From Parasponia andersonii (lineage: Eukaryota > Streptophyta > Magnoliopsida > Rosales > Cannabaceae): a stretch of 64,000 nucleotides of DNA. The stretch spans positions 879,930 to 943,929 of the forward strand of contig JXTB01000114.1 in the NCBI GenBank assembly GCA_002914805.1, given 5' to 3'. Positions 26,243-40,700 of the stretch are shown piece after piece. The position numbers and the translations under genes were made by a program. The notes under the pieces are model-generated. The model did no database searches. It saw only the letters and a program-made list of their open reading frames with translations, and had not been told where the DNA came from. Within the stretch, counting starts at the first letter, position 1, and each line of letters starts with the position of its first letter.

Positions 26243-26999
26243 GACAAAAATGAAAAGAAAATGAAATTTATCCACACAAATATGAATGTCAATGACTCAA
26301 TTCCCCAATAAGGGAATTTAACCTTTGGCATATTATTTTTATTTTTATTTTCTTTTTGTTTCCTTCGTTCTTGTTTGGTTTAGGGACTCATTAATTGAGA
26401 AAGATACACATAAGGCAAGGAATCACAAACCCCAAATGTGTTTAAATTTATCATATATAGAATATATATATTGTAACCCACGCACTTGCTGCAAGTTAAG
26501 CACGATATATTTGCAAATAGTACAGAAAATTATATATAAAATATTTATCATATTATTTACAATATGTAATATATTTTTACAATAATATGATACTTGTTTA
26601 AAATATTATAAAATACTGTTTAAAATATTATAATAAATTGTTGCAATAAAGTAAATTAAATGTTATATCTTTTGTTTCCCTTTTTTTTTTGTGGTTCTTC
26701 TTCGCTGTAAGCAGAAAAATAGAAAAGGGAGAAAAGAATAGAATTAATATATATATATATGTATATATATGAAGAAGAAAGCTAGTGTATTTTTTATTTT
26801 TAAAATATATAGTTTTTATTTATGACTATCAATGAGTGAATTATCTGGTTAATTTTCATTTTTTTTTTATGATTCTATTGACGTTGTCTCTGATCTATGA
26901 TATGGCAAAATATATTGTTAGTTAGATAATGGGTAATAATGATATATTTTATTAAATTAGGTGGAGATTAATAATAATTCTTTTACCTTTTTGTAATTT
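26243..26999. other. Upstream region of the 17-exon gene, up to the Helitron remains
   Basis: About 750 bp of AT-rich sequence upstream of the TATA box. It holds a short direct repeat of gtttaaaatattata near 26598-26625 and a TA-rich tract near 26745-26768. No gene is visible. The left end of the Helitron should lie here or just beyond, but I could not find a convincing CTRR end with hairpin. Confidence 0.45.
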
Positions 27000-27004
27000 T
27001 TTTC

Positions 27005-30000
27005 GGGTCAGGTATTTTTGGATCTGGAAGTATGGCTAGTACTGTCTTTGTTTCTAGGACGACAAGTGGTACTAGAAGTGGCAATGTTGCGAATTTATCA
27101 TCTTCAAATATTTTTGATACAATTGTGTCAACCAAAGCTCCTCTGGTTCTAAAATAAATTTAAAATATTTTTGTCTGTCCGTATAATTATTCGATTATCG
27201 GTGGTAACACTATTAGATCAGTGTAGTTTTCTTTGATTGTTAACACTGAGCATGGCTTTTTTATCAGGACCTGAGTTGTTTTTCTAAAAATTATTATGAA
27301 TTTAAACCATGTTTCGTCTTAAATTCTGGTATTTAGTTTATGCCTATTAAAATGATAATATAAGGAATATGTTTAGTATAAAGGTGGGAAAAAATGATAG
27401 AAAAGTAATAATTTAATTGATAATTAATGGTGTTAGTTATAATTTATTCTCTTTTGTGAATCAATTAATTGAAAAAGTGTTAATATAAATTATTTGAATA
27501 TATTTTGTACCATGGGATTGGAGTTGAATTGAGGTGGCCGTGTATATCGTACCACCATCTACTTTTTGCTTCTCGAACTTGTCTATAATATTAGGAGTAG
27601 GAATGATAGTACAAACTTTGTTGTATTTCGAATTCGAATATTGTTGCTTTGATAATAAATTTGATTCCCTGGAGACAAAATAGGAAAAAAAATTAATATG
27701 GATATAATTGATAGTATCGGATGATATTTTTATTCATATTATTGTATTTTTGTTTACCTGTTGTGTTAGAGAATCCAGTTGATTTAGTTCTGCAATTATT
27801 TTCTTGTTCTATAATTTTTGTTGTTCTTATGGTTGGGTTTCTCTTGGAACAAGTGCTGTTAGGAATTCTAGGTATTGAATTGTATGTTGAAACCTAAATG
27901 ATAGGTTGTAAAAAGAAAAGAAAAGAGAAAAAAAAGCGTAAGAGGAAACTTTTTTTACTAAAGATAGATTAAATATGATATTTGTTTTATTCTATAATTT
28001 GGGAAAGTATGGAATATAATTATTACCTTGTTTTTAATGCATTAGCTTCTGGTATATCTATATTCATATAATATATCGTTACACATGTACTTGCAGCGTA
28101 TATGTTTCCTGTTTAATAAAGGAATATATGTTAGTTATTATGTATAATTAAGAGATAAGAATAATTTTATATATAGGTATAAAATGAATTTATTATTACA
28201 TAAATATTGCTTTATTGTCATAGATGTAAAGATAGTTATAATTGGCTCTTCCATAGTTTGTACAATATCTGTATTAAAGTTTTTTGTTGTTTCTCCCCGT
28301 AGAGTGATTTGTAGTTTTTCACTCTTGCAATTGAATAAAATAATGTTAGAATATGATTAAAATAAGGAATGTTTTTTAGATATGAGTTTTTGTTATGTAA
28401 GAGTTAATTACCTGATGTTTTGTATTGTTAGAGTTCTTCTTAGTATCATTTTTTCTTTTACATTTATTTCTTCTGACTCTTGTATTTCTATCAGCATTCC
28501 TATAATATCTGTTGTTAAGGAAAGCAAATTAATAAGAGGAAATGTGAATGGTTATTTAAACTAAATGAGGAAGTAATGCTATGATTAGTTATACTTAATA
28601 AAATATTGTTAAATCTATTCTTGAAGCTTGATTGAAGTCTACAAAGTAGAATTTGTGCATTAGAATATTTGTTGTTAGAGTTGTTATTGGAATGAAAGAT
28701 TTTGCTTTAGTGAATTGTAGCATTGCAGTGTGAGGGACAATTTTATATCTCAGTTTATTTTGTGCGACACTAAAATTACTGATTTGGTAGACTTCTCCTT
28801 CAGTTATTTATTGTGAAATTTAATCTCCATTCTGTGTTTTAATTATTCCATGATTGCTTCGTGCTGTATTTTAAAGAGAAAAAAAATTAATTTATTTTTG
28901 ATATATTATAAGATGAAATGCTAAAAAATATATATATATTAATCATATTTTATTATAATAAAATAACATATAAGTTAATTAAATATTATTATTTTTATCT
29001 TGTGGTCAACTAAAACATAGTCTACGCTTATCAGTCGGCCAGTGGTATTGTCATGACCCAAAATCTAAGGTTGTAACTTTTAGTAATTTTGAGTATAAAT
29101 TAATATAAATAAAGAATTTCATAAAATTCAAAGAAAACTAAGTACTTAGATTTTTTTATTTTAGTCCTTGAATCATTAGAAATGTTATAAAAAAGGGTGC
29201 TCATTTTTAGTTTAGTTTATTAAGAAAGCTACGCCAATCAAAATTCAAGAAAACATAGTTAATTTGTACGAAAACTTGGTTTGATAAAAACTTTAATATT
29301 GATTAAAATGAAATCCACAAATCTTGAGTCAGAAAGTCCAAAAATTGATTTACAAAGTTAATCAAAATTCCAAGTATTTAAAATCTTTAAAAATATTCTC
29401 CTTAGGAACCAAAGGGACATGTTTGTACGCCAAATCCTCAATTAGTAGAAAATGTGTCCTCATACATTTACTTAGCATAAACAACAAATTTAGCTAAACA
29501 GTTAGAAATGAAAATAATGGAACAAGTTATAAGAACCAACCAAAGAGGAATAGGGATAAGACCGTATACATAAGCCAAGCGACTTGCTTTGCTATCGAGA
29601 CAACTAATTCAAATGAACAACTACCTAAAAAGAAGGAAAAATAGAAAAGGGTGAGCTCAAAAGCTTAGTAGGAAAATTGTTACCTCATTTGAAAACCTTT
29701 TTAGTGATGGAAAGTCTATACATGGTTAGTTTAATCTAAAACATCTTTTTACAAGACCATATGTATATACTTATACATATCTATTTCCAAAGCTGATAGT
29801 CTATATATGTATATGCATATAACTATATATATAGATATGAAAACACATTATCCAAAACCAATAGTCCATATGCACATACTTGTATATAGATATACAAAGT
29901 ATGATATCTGAAACTCAATCAATCCACAAACACGTGACACAAATCTATCCATACCCATGAGTTCATCACCTCTCATCAATGGAAACTAGGGTGTTGACAC

Positions 30001-31403
30001 TACGTGTGCCATACAGTCTACCTGACACCTAGCCCATAACCATAGAAGACACCCGTGTGTCACATACCAAACTTAGAGGGGTAACCGTATTGCCTACGTC
30101 TGCTAATGTCAGTGGGGTCACAACGCCACACTATAAAAACCCTATAATGCTAACCTGAGACTCATATATGATCCTATGGCACGTGTACTCTAAGCTGATG
30201 TGTAAAAGTAGCCATGTAGTAATTTAAGTTCAAATGATGCTTTGGTTTTAAATAAAATGGTAAATTAAATTTTATAGAAAAATGGGTAGCATAATAGCCC
30301 TATTTTAATATATCCAAAAATAACTTATACTCAGAAAAGTCCCAAAGCAATCCAATACATAAATCATACTATTCAATTCCATCACAGATATTTAAAAGTT
30401 CTAAAATCACATTTATTCTAATATGTTGCAGAAAATAAGTTTTATTAAAAAATGACGTAAAAGAAAGATAACCGAATCCCTACCTCACTAGAATAGCGAT
30501 ACCACGCTATTGGATGCTCAAGGTGCCGATTGGACGATCGTTCAGAGGGTTTGGAACCAATTTCATCCGCTTGATCGCTCACTTGAGAATAATCAACTTC
30601 TCAATGAAGCTCTGAATCAATGAACGGATCTCTTCATTGAATTCTTAATGTCTAAAATAGCTAAGTTAGATATATAACTTGACAATTCAGGTCCGAACTG
30701 ACACTGGACCATTGTACACAAAACTAGACAAAATTTAAGCCGTTAGATATTGATTTTCATGTCGGTCACCAAATATAGTCAATATATATATATATCAAAG
30801 GTCACCATTTTCTGAGTATATTCCAAAAATGACAACAAAAATGAAATCTAACGGTCGAATTAAAAATCAAACTCAAGCTCAAAAATAGACAAAAATGGCA
30901 ACTTTCAAATTGGGCAAAATGGGATCGTGAAATATATACCTTGAGGTTCCTCTCGATGATACGAATCCAACGAGGCCAAGAATATAGCCTAAAATAGTCC
31001 AAAACGGCGCTGGAAAATCAAAACTTTTTGTGGCCAAAAATAGCATTTTCCGGGGACTGGTAGTGTGGGCTGTTGGAGGCGCAAGAGGGACTCGACGGTA
31101 GCTGGCCTGGCCGGTAGTGGGTGAGGCGGCGGTGACACTCCTTGATCCTCCTTCGGTCGAGAGTGAGAGAGAGAGAATAGAGAGGGAGAAAGTGAATCGG
31201 GAGGGGGGGAGATAGAGGAGAGAGAGAAAAACTTATATATATAATTTAATTATTTTTTTAAATGATATGGTCAAATGACCTAATTACCCTTAAAAAATTG
31301 GGTTATTACAGGTATAGTCGTTATTGTGCTAGAATCTTCTAATCCGAGCTTCTATTACTCTATAAATTTCATTCGATTTAAGAGATCGAATAGGTGTTGT
31401 CAT
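27005..31403 (-). pseudogene. Helitron-associated RPA-like (OB-fold) pseudogene, split by a solo LTR
   Basis: It appears to start at the ATG at 31401-31403 (TTPIRSLKSNEIYRVI follows), which resembles the first OB-fold of plant RPA70-like proteins. The solo LTR at 29049-31310 interrupts it. Without the insert and one copy of ggtat, the frame runs on through DYTTGRLISVDYVLVDHK, as expected for an OB-fold. A second OB-like block (DIIGMLIEIQESEEI, then MILRRTLTIQN) lies near 28540-28440. Downstream sequence is AT-rich and heavily decayed; the last coherent piece is near 27146-27005. Assignment rests on pattern resemblance only. Confidence 0.6.
29049..31310 (-). mobile_element. Solo LTR of a Ty3/gypsy-like element, 2262 bp
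   Basis: On the minus strand it starts TGTAATAACCC and ends GGGTCATGACA, the typical short inverted ends of gypsy LTRs. It is flanked by a perfect 5-bp duplication ggtat (29044-29048 and 31311-31315). No internal coding region exists, so it is a solo LTR. It shares sequence with 62442-64000, which belongs to the same family. It contains a GA-rich tract near 31170-31230. Confidence 0.88.
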
Positions 31404-31429
31404 TTTTTTCTTTTAACGGCAAACGAAAA

Positions 31430-34400
31430 AAGTTTTATGAAATAAGAATTTTATTATTAATATATGAAAAATTAATGATTAAAAATAAGTAAATATCAAA
31501 AAAGATGATATTAAGGTAATATTTGAAGGATAATATAAAAATATCTTATTACATATTTTTCAAGTATTTTAAACCATGTTATATCTTCATTTTTAAGATC
31601 TTTTATTCATTCTGTAGTACCATTTCCAATATTTAGTATCCATTTTGAAAATTCTAAGATTTCTTTTTTTTTTTCTTCTTCTGTAGTATTAGGATTTTTC
31701 AGTCTCATATTTTCTATTAGTAATAATAATTTTAAAAGCAGCTATAAGTAAGAATTATTTATTTAAATGCAACTATAAGTAAGAATTATTTATACTTGTA
31801 TTTATTATATTTTATTTTGTTTCATTGGGCATAACAGGTAAATTTGTCAGAAATCACCACCTAATATAACTGTCATCCCACCAAAAGATTGTTCAGAATT
31901 ATTTCTTCAATCTTGTAATGTTTTGTCTAAGACTTCAAAATAGTGTTTATTATTCATTGGTGCTTTGTTCTATAATATTAATGATGTTTTTTTTTATTAA
32001 TTTTTCTAATTAAGTTCCTTTTTTGATATGGCAAGTAGAGAATTTATCAGTTAATAGAAGTATTTGAAATCTTGAATATGCGGTTCTGTCTTTAGGTAAT
32101 AAGAATGATGCTATTCCAAATGAAGCAATGGCTCAAATAATTTTTTTATTTGATCTAATTTTTATGATAATTGTATTCCATAACTAAGTTTTGCTAGTAC
32201 CTCCATATCCATAAGTAAAAAATAAAATTTATTTTTTTATTATTTAATGATTCTATAATTTGTTCATAAATATAACAGTGTTCATTATTTAAGTTTTTTT
32301 TTCTAAGATGATATTTACTTCTTTTAATTTTTGAATATCATAATTTAATTTTTCTTTCAAAAGTTTTTGGATTGTTGAATAAGGTTTTCATTGTGTAAAA
32401 TATCTTATATTATAAGTTTTCAATGATTTTTAAGTAATATTGTCAGATTATTTACATTACAAAATAATAGAATTATAGTAAATAATTACCGTCATTGATG
32501 CGTTGTTGACCAAAATGAAGTTTCTAATATTGATTCATTCTATTCTTTATCTTCTCTTAATAAACTTACTGTATTATATACTATTTGATTCGTTGAGTAT
32601 GTTATGCCATTAACAGTTCGTATAGATTCGAAGCTTGTTGCGCCTTTTTGATGGTTTAATAATAATTTTAAATAATATAATTCTCCTGAGCTTGGATGGA
32701 CATAGAAAGTTCATCTAATTGAATATCCTAATTTTCTAGATGCCTAAATTTTATCTTTATTATTCTATATCCATTTCGTGAGAAATTGTATATATAATAG
32801 TTATCTAGCTTCTATATTGATTTTATTTATTTCTATCCATTCTGCTAAGGTTATTTTTTGAATCCCTAGTTGCTTGACTATATTGTCAAGACATTGATTT
32901 GAATGAAATATTATATTTTATATATGTGGTAGATAAATTATTAATCTTTGTATTAACGGATTTCTGTGATGTTTAAGATATTTATATAATCTCCACATAG
33001 CTTCATACGGTGTTATAAATCGATAATTAATATAGTTTTTTATTTTATTTATTTCTTTATAAGTAGTTTGTCCAGCTTATTCAATGCAAATATTGTCTTC
33101 TATTACTGTTCTTATTCTATGAGGGCCTTTTGTTAAATATTTAAATAAGTAATTTATTAATATTGATTGCGAACATATTTCAACATTTATATGGGCATGA
33201 ATATATTTCAACTCTTTATTATAAGGAACTACAAATCTATTGTCTAATTTAATATTTTCTTTGTGTATATAAAATGTTGTATTTCTACGTTTATAATTGA
33301 CAAATCCATTCTCCTCAATAGTTGTTTCATGTTTATATTGTTTAGAGAATTTTTTTGAACAGACGGAGTTCTTCATACATGGAGCATTTGTTTTGGCAGC
33401 ACCACATAGTCTATATATCATGAATTCTGCTACAATGCTATGTTCTTCCTGGTGTTTTTCAGGGTTTGGTATTTCAGTTGAGATAAATTTATCTATTTGT
33501 GATAATTTTAATAATTTTTCATTAGGATGTAACCAGAATAAGAAATGGCAGTGGGGTAGACCTCGCTTTTGAAATCCGATAACATATAGATCTATATTAC
33601 AAAATGAGCAGAAAAAAGAAAAAAGGGGATGGGGAATAGAAGAACAAGCAGATGTTAATTTCAATTAAAAATAAGAGTAATTGATTTTTATGATATAGTT
33701 CTATTTACTTGATTGAATAACATAATCTTTCCTGCAATAATTATTCCAAAAAACTTTATCAGCTTTAATAGTAGATAAGACTTGATTTAATTTCATTTTA
33801 AAGATTCTTACAATTATGTCGAGTCCGTCCTCAGCATTTTGACCAAGAATTTTAATTAATACACATATAATTTCAAAACATTTAGGATTATATGTAAATA
33901 TTATAAATAAATCAGGGTCTCCGTATGGTCTACATTTTGTCATTCCGTCTTGATAATTTTGGATCATATATCTGAGACTTCTAGTATAGTTGGATAGAAG
34001 AATAATTCTTTTACCAATAGCTCTAGCATCAGTGTCTCCTCTTGTAACAGCATCCTGGAGGCCTCGATAAATTTCAGATCTTAGATTATTTTGGTATTTT
34101 ATGATATAATCCAATTTTTCTTCTTCAACGAAAGCATATGCATCAACTACATATTATTAAAAAAGTCATTCACTTTTAAGCAAGATATTATTTACATCTT
34201 TATGTTCTTGTAATTGATAACAATAAAGTGCTCTCATATGTATTCTATTTGTATTCAAGATTAAATTAGTTCTATAGCCATATGGGAATAAAAATGGATA
34301 TTATAAGGCCATATAACATGGGTATAATTTTGTGATTCTCTGTAAATTATCTGTTTTATCTTAGATTATAATATCTCTTTCTTGTTCATATTCACCAATA

Positions 34401-35393
34401 TCTATAACAATTAGACCTCCTATATCATTTGATGTACGTAGTTCATATTGATCATTATCTGTATACTGCCCCCTATTAATCTTAGTTTCATAGATAGAAT
34501 TTTATTTTTATTATACATGTCTTTAATCATGCGAAAAAGTTTTACTAATTTATTATTTTTATCAAGTATTTTAATTAGGCTTTCTATTATCTTTTTTTTG
34601 TTAATTCTTTTGATGCATCATCAAATAAGAGTGTTGATATTTGATTTTTAATTTCATTTTATGTGTCATATATATAACTAAGAAAATCTTAGTAGATTAT
34701 TATTTGTTGGTAATAGTGATCCTATGAGATGATATTTTTGGCCGCTGATTTTAAAGATGTATAGACCATCTAAATTTCTTTTATTTTATTCTATGTTTAC
34801 TCCGAAAGATGTAAAAATAAACATAGAATTAAAAGTTTGAATATTTTTTCAGAAATGTGCACTCAGAGGCCCTCCATAGTAATTGAGTAATTGGTTTAAT
34901 ATAGGAGGAGGATTTCTTGCTGAGGGAAGTTTGATCTTTCCATCTTTACAACATATATTATATGTTGGAGGATATATTAATGAGCTATAATGTTTATAGA
35001 CATAAGAATAATCATCAAAATTATAATATTTATTAATATTATCTATAATATAAGATTCAATAAAAGTGAAGAATGAGAAAATGTGCATGGGATCAAATTT
35101 GTAATAAAAATTTTTATTTTTTTTATTTGTTAATTGAAGGGTATAGGGAAATTACTATTTGTGTTGGAGTTGATTGATGCAGATGGTCCAATTAAGTGAA
35201 AGAAATATTGTTTATAATCTATAAAGTTCGACATTGAAGTAATTCTTGATTGATGGACATTGACTAGTATCATACTGGAGTCCTCACAGTATTGATCAGA
35301 GATATTATCACTACTACATCTAGAGTCTTTATTAAGAAGACAATGGTAACACTGTAAATGTTGATGTTTTGATGACGAAATATTTTTTGCCAC
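31430..35393 (-). pseudogene. Helitron Rep/helicase pseudogene
   Basis: Pieces in order: an N-terminal segment (35088-34849, with YGGPLSAHF); a pre-Rep segment with GQKYHLIGSLLP near 34730; the Rep block with GDTDARAIGKR and NYQDGMTKCRPYGDPDLF (34114-33701); and a 195-codon frame (33664-33077) with the metal-binding HUH motif LPHCHFLFWL (His38, His40) and the two catalytic tyrosines in YLFKYLTKG (Tyr172, Tyr176). The helicase follows with Walker A reading GYGGTSKT at about 32190-32222 (a Gly replaced by Ser), a GIASFLLPKDRTA block, GGMTVILGGDF near 31870 and ENMRLKNPNTTEEEKKE near 31700. Several stops and frameshifts separate the blocks, so it is inactive as a whole although the nuclease motifs survive. 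Confidence 0.88.
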
Positions 35394-35399
35394 TATTTT

Positions 35400-36760
35400 A
35401 TTATTTATTTGATTGAAAAAATAAAAGAAAATATTATTAAGGAAATGATATAATAGTATTTTATATGCATTAAAGAATTGATGTATATACTTTTGCTTTG
35501 TTTTTTTTTGTTTTTTTTTTCCTTATTCTATTATCTACAGTATTAGCGTTCATACTTTTTAAAAATTATACCTTTTAGTTATGTCTTGGTCATATTTTTA
35601 TGTCTTTTAGCTTTTATATATTTATTATTATTATTATGAATTTTTTCGTATACTATGATTTTTTTTTTGTATATTGCTAGTATTTTGTCTCTCTAATTAC
35701 TGTTTACATTATATTGCTTCGTTATTTTTTTGATGATTATATTATTACATTAATTTTTATATATAAAAGTTTATTTCTTTCGCATTTTTTGTTTTTTAGT
35801 TGAATTAAATTAGGAAAAATACTAAAGAAATATTTCAGAAAATATGTTGGTGGTGTATATCTTTATTTAATACATATTAATTTTAATTATTTATACTGGC
35901 TTATTAATGTATAAAATGAATTGAAAATTACTCGGTTTTTTATAGTCCTTTAAGTTACGAAATAATTTTTTCGCTATTAATTTATTGTCTATCTAACTGA
36001 AGATATAAAAGAAACTGTTGTTATATGAATGATATAATAGTATTATTTATCCATAAAATAGTTGATGTAGATTTTTTTTATCTTTTTTTTTTGTTCTTTT
36101 ATTGCTGATATTGTCGGTGTTCAAACTTTTTTGGAGTTATATTTTTTTTTAGCAATATTAAGGTTTTTTATTTTTTTATTTTTAATTTTTATATTTAGTA
36201 TTATCATGATAATATTATCCACATATTAAGATATTTTTATATATATTTCTGAAATTACTTTATGTTTTTAATTATTATTTATGTTATATTTTGCTTTATT
36301 ACTGTTTTTGACATCATATTATTGGATAAGTTTTGTATATATGAAAGTTTATTTTTTTCCTCCTTTTTGATTTTAACAGTATAAAATTGGAGGAAAATAT
36401 AGCCAATTTTCTAAGAAAATATGTTCATAGTATATATAGTTATTTAAGATATATTAATTTTAAGTATCCATACCTGTTAATTGATGTATAAAATAAATCC
36501 GTAATTTTTTCCTTTTCTTTTTTTTAAATTACAAAATTTATTTTTGTGTAGATTCTTAAAAATACAAATTCATATCATTTCTTTAAAGCAGTTGAGCAGT
36601 AATAATGTTTAACCTGCATTGCTCTTATTATTTCTATCCATTTATTTTATTTAGATTATTAAAATTATAGACTTATATTTTCTCCCCAAATATTCAGAAT
36701 GCATTAACATTATTTTGTATTTATTGATCTATTTTTTTTCTCATCTAAAATTCTATTTAT

Positions 36761-36791
<31 letters not shown>

Positions 36792-37713
36792 ATTATTTTT
36801 TATTTATTGATCTATTTGTTTCTCGATTAAAATTTGATTTCTTTTATACGTATACTACAAGATAGGAATTATTGTAATTATATATACTTTTGTTTCGTTA
36901 ATCGAATTAATAGTAATAAAATGATGGATGTGAATATGTGATATATTACTTATCCAAATTTTTATACTCTTAATATTCTTTTACGCTCTTTTTATGTTTT
37001 TGATATCGCATTTTTTCTCCCTTTTTTTCCATTTCTTTTTCTTCCTTTTCTTTCTATATTTTTCCATTTCATTCGATACTATATAGTGTATATGCATAAT
37101 GTAAGGTATTAATTACAAAAACTAATAAATTATTTTATTTCATTATTCAAGGTTATTGTAATTGAATTTTAAATGCGATATTTTAAATATTTGAAAAATC
37201 AGAATTTGTTCATTTTATCATTAAAATTTAGGGTAATATGCCCTAAACCATTGTAGTTTTTTATTTTTCTATTCCTTTTCACTTTGTTTTTTTCTTCTGA
37301 ATTTTGTCTATCTCTGTTTTTTTTTATTGTCCTCTTCTCTTTTTTTAACATGTTTTTACCCTTTTTTTTCTTTAATTTCAGGAAACATCTATTGCATAAT
37401 TTAAGATATCAATTATTCAATTTAATAAAACCTTGGCCTCTTGTAACTAATCAGTGTGGTCAAATCTTAAATAGAATATCTTCATTATGTACAAAATTAA
37501 AGCCATTCAGTTTAAATATACAACATATCAACTTATATACATAATGAATCAAAGATTACATATATGCTAAAAATAAAATTTTTGTGAATGATTTTATAAT
37601 CCAATTAATTGCAATCTTATTTTTCTTCTGTGTTGTTTTGTCTAGAGTATGATCTTCTTGCTTCCTTTAGCCAATAAAAGTACTAGAATATTTGACCAAT
37701 CAAATATGATTGG
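35400..37713. other. Very AT-rich non-coding stretch with a diverged tandem duplication
   Basis: No gene is seen. A unit of about 580 bp at 35400-35980 is repeated, strongly diverged, at 35981-36560: atgatataatagtatt and a later block ending in ttaatgtataaaatgaat recur at that spacing. An AT microsatellite lies at about 36763-36785. T-rich runs dominate 36990-37380. This may be the 5' flank of the Helitron. Confidence 0.5.
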
Positions 37714-37718
37714 TTTTT

Positions 37719-40700
37719 TATAACGATCCGACTTTTTATATCGTTAACTACTCACCTTCTTAGCTTTAAAAAGAGAAATTTAGAAGCTGAAAATTCATAA
37801 CAAATTTTTTTTATGCTTTTATTTCATTTTAAGAGAATTATATTCATAACTAACCATTTACTCAAATTATAATAACAAGTAAAATGCTTCTTGATGGCTA
37901 AGTAATCTTTATTTAAATTTATTTATAAACTTTTTATTAGGGTGATTTAAATAATGTGCAACCATAAAGGGCTCCTAGGTAAGGAAGAGGGTCACATATG
38001 GACCACTTAAGTCTCAAGCTCTCCTTAGATAGTTTAGGTCTTTTTGACAGAACCTCTTGTGTTTTGTATTTATTTAAATCAAAACATTTTTTTTTTAGAT
38101 CTTTTGAAAAGCATTTGTTTAAATTCTATTTAATTGAATAACATTTTCAAGTTCAATTTAATAAAACTATGCGTTACAAAATAAAATGCCAAGTTATAAA
38201 TACGTTTTCAAATAATATCAAACTTACATAATTGAAATCATTTGTCTCATAATAAGAACATATGCAGAAGTAATTTTAATGGCAGTATTCCATTGCTCGT
38301 GCCTCACATTCATCTACGTATCGATTCCAGCTAATCCATCAATTAAATCAGAGGTTTCTTTCTTTTGGTACCTATAGCATAAATACTCATAAAATGTGAG
38401 CTTCCGCTCAATAAGTACAATGTAATTCTCACAAAATATTTTAATTATAAACAAACAATCTTTTATGAAAGTTCGGTTATGTTGTTTTATGAAATCATTA
38501 CTTTATGTTTTATTATAAGATATTGAATCATGATTTTATCTCATTCTTTATCACAAAGTATTTTATCTTTCTTATAGGCCCTGGTATACATACCGAGTGC
38601 GCACTACCAAATGGGGAACCAGGGGAGCAGCTTACCTGAAAATACCCACGGTCATAGTCTTAACATACTTTTCCTCGGGAATCCTCGCTTAGTGGAAGTC
38701 GATCTTATTTTTTCTCAGATATCCTCACCTAGTAGAGATTAGTACGATACATTTAAATTCTTTATCTTATTTAGTCTTCTCTTAACATGACTGGGTACGT
38801 TTGCAACAATAAGTCCAAACTTATATTCTATTATCATAGCGTTTCCTTTGTTAAAGTATGCTAAAGTATTTTTACATGATAATATTGTAAAGTAAGCATA
38901 CATCATTTTTATAGCATAAGATATATATCTTTATAAGTATACATTATACATAGGCCATACAATAATAATATAAAGGCAAGTTAACATATGAAATAATTTC
39001 AAATATATCATACTGCAAACATGAAATATTTTCAAACCATCTATGCTATAGGTAAAATTATACTTACCTCGTAATATGATTGTCCTAGTTTCACTCGTTA
39101 ATTGCGTAAGTTTAGGTCGTAGTTTTGCCCTAACTTATACATACTTTATTTGTTATAGTAATTTAAAGTGGCTTTCTACTTTTTTTTAAACTTCTAATTA
39201 TTTAATGAGCTTAAAACATTTAAAACTCAGTCTTGATCAAACATAAAACTTCACATTTGAGAAATAATGTCATGTTAATTCATTGACAAATTTATACTTT
39301 CAACTTAAATGGATGAGATTTAATTCTTCATAATCTTTATCATAGTGATCTTTTTAATCTATCAATAATTTGGTTGTTGATTTGATTGATATCATCCTAA
39401 ATCAGTTAAGTTTCCTTAATTATATTTCTTTTCATCAAATACTTTGAATTATTCTTGATTAATTTCTTTATTCATAATTAAAGGTTATAATATGATATGT
39501 GAGTCAAACACACTAATGTCTACACAGATTTAAAATCTAAAATTATACTTGGACTAAATATTATTAGGCATTGTCGTGCTTTTAGGCTCATTATTAGGCT
39601 AAATACAATTAGAGGTATACATTAATTATTTCCTACAATTGATTTCATGTCTTAAATTTAAGTAAATCTTTTCTTATCCCAATTAGAGATCTAAAATAAA
39701 GTTTTTTATTTATTCTTATACCAAATTTCTAACCCAAAATTTAAAGTTTTATAATTTATATTTTTGCCTATAATCTTAATATTTCTAACATTTATGCCCT
39801 CTAATGGCAAATATTGAGTTATAGCTTATCTTTATATTAAAAATTCTTCTTTTATTTACTTTTACACTTTAATATGATCTTAAAACTGCCTAAAATATCT
39901 TCCTCACATATTTGACCCATATTTTATCAAATTATCATTTTGACCCAAATACTCAAAGTTTTGGCATTTTAGTCCTTTCAACTTTTGAGCAAATATCTTT
40001 CATTTTTGGAAAATATTTTTAATAGGTAAAAATATGTTCTTAAGGATCTAAGTCTCAATTATTAAGCTTGGTTCATTTTCATGAATATTTTATTTTAGGG
40101 TCTTACACTTAAAAATCTTCCACTTTTGTGTTTAGTCATTTTGATTTTACTATTATTATTATTATTATTTAGCCTTTATTGCTATGAAATATTCATATTT
40201 AGAGGCTTAAGAAATCAATAAAATAAGTCTAAACGTAATATAAATTATATAACATCTAAAGTAGATCAAATATGTTATTACCCATTTATTTTTTTATAGA
40301 ATCTGTTTAAACACATAACAAGAAAGGTGAGGAAATATTTACCTTCCAAGCTTGAATCTTCTTTCTTACATCTCCACCACAAAACTAAGTGCTCTCTTTT
40401 ATTGATTATAATTCTTAATTTCTAGAGTCGATGAGTAAAATCTTATAGGTCCCGTGGATTTAGAAGAAAGTGAGGTAGAAAGAGTTTTTTTTTTTTTTTT
40501 TGAGAAAAGATAATTGGAAAAAATGAAGATAGTTTTGACTAAGTAATTAGAAGGTTAAGTATGGATTTGAATTTTCAAATGAAAGATCTATTTATAGGCC
40601 ATCCATATGAGGTATCCAATAATATACACTTTCACATTCCATCAAATAATCCAAACATCATTATTATCAATTTGTCAATATATCTTCTTTTCTTACTCCA

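Larger units (their letters stand above)
27000..35393 (-). mobile_element. Decayed Helitron region (Rep/helicase plus RPA-like genes)
   Basis: The minus strand carries, from high to low coordinates, remains of a Helitron replication initiator, a Pif1-type helicase and a separate RPA-like single-strand-binding protein. Plant autonomous Helitrons are known to carry exactly these functions for rolling-circle transposition. Frameshifts and stops are frequent. The low-coordinate part is split by a solo LTR at 29049-31310. The terminal TC and CTRR ends were not identified, so the boundaries are approximate. Confidence 0.8.

Noticed and set aside
28382..28564. Plus-strand 60-codon hydrophobic frame
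   Set aside because: The opposite strand carries the OB-like RPA block; this is its shadow.
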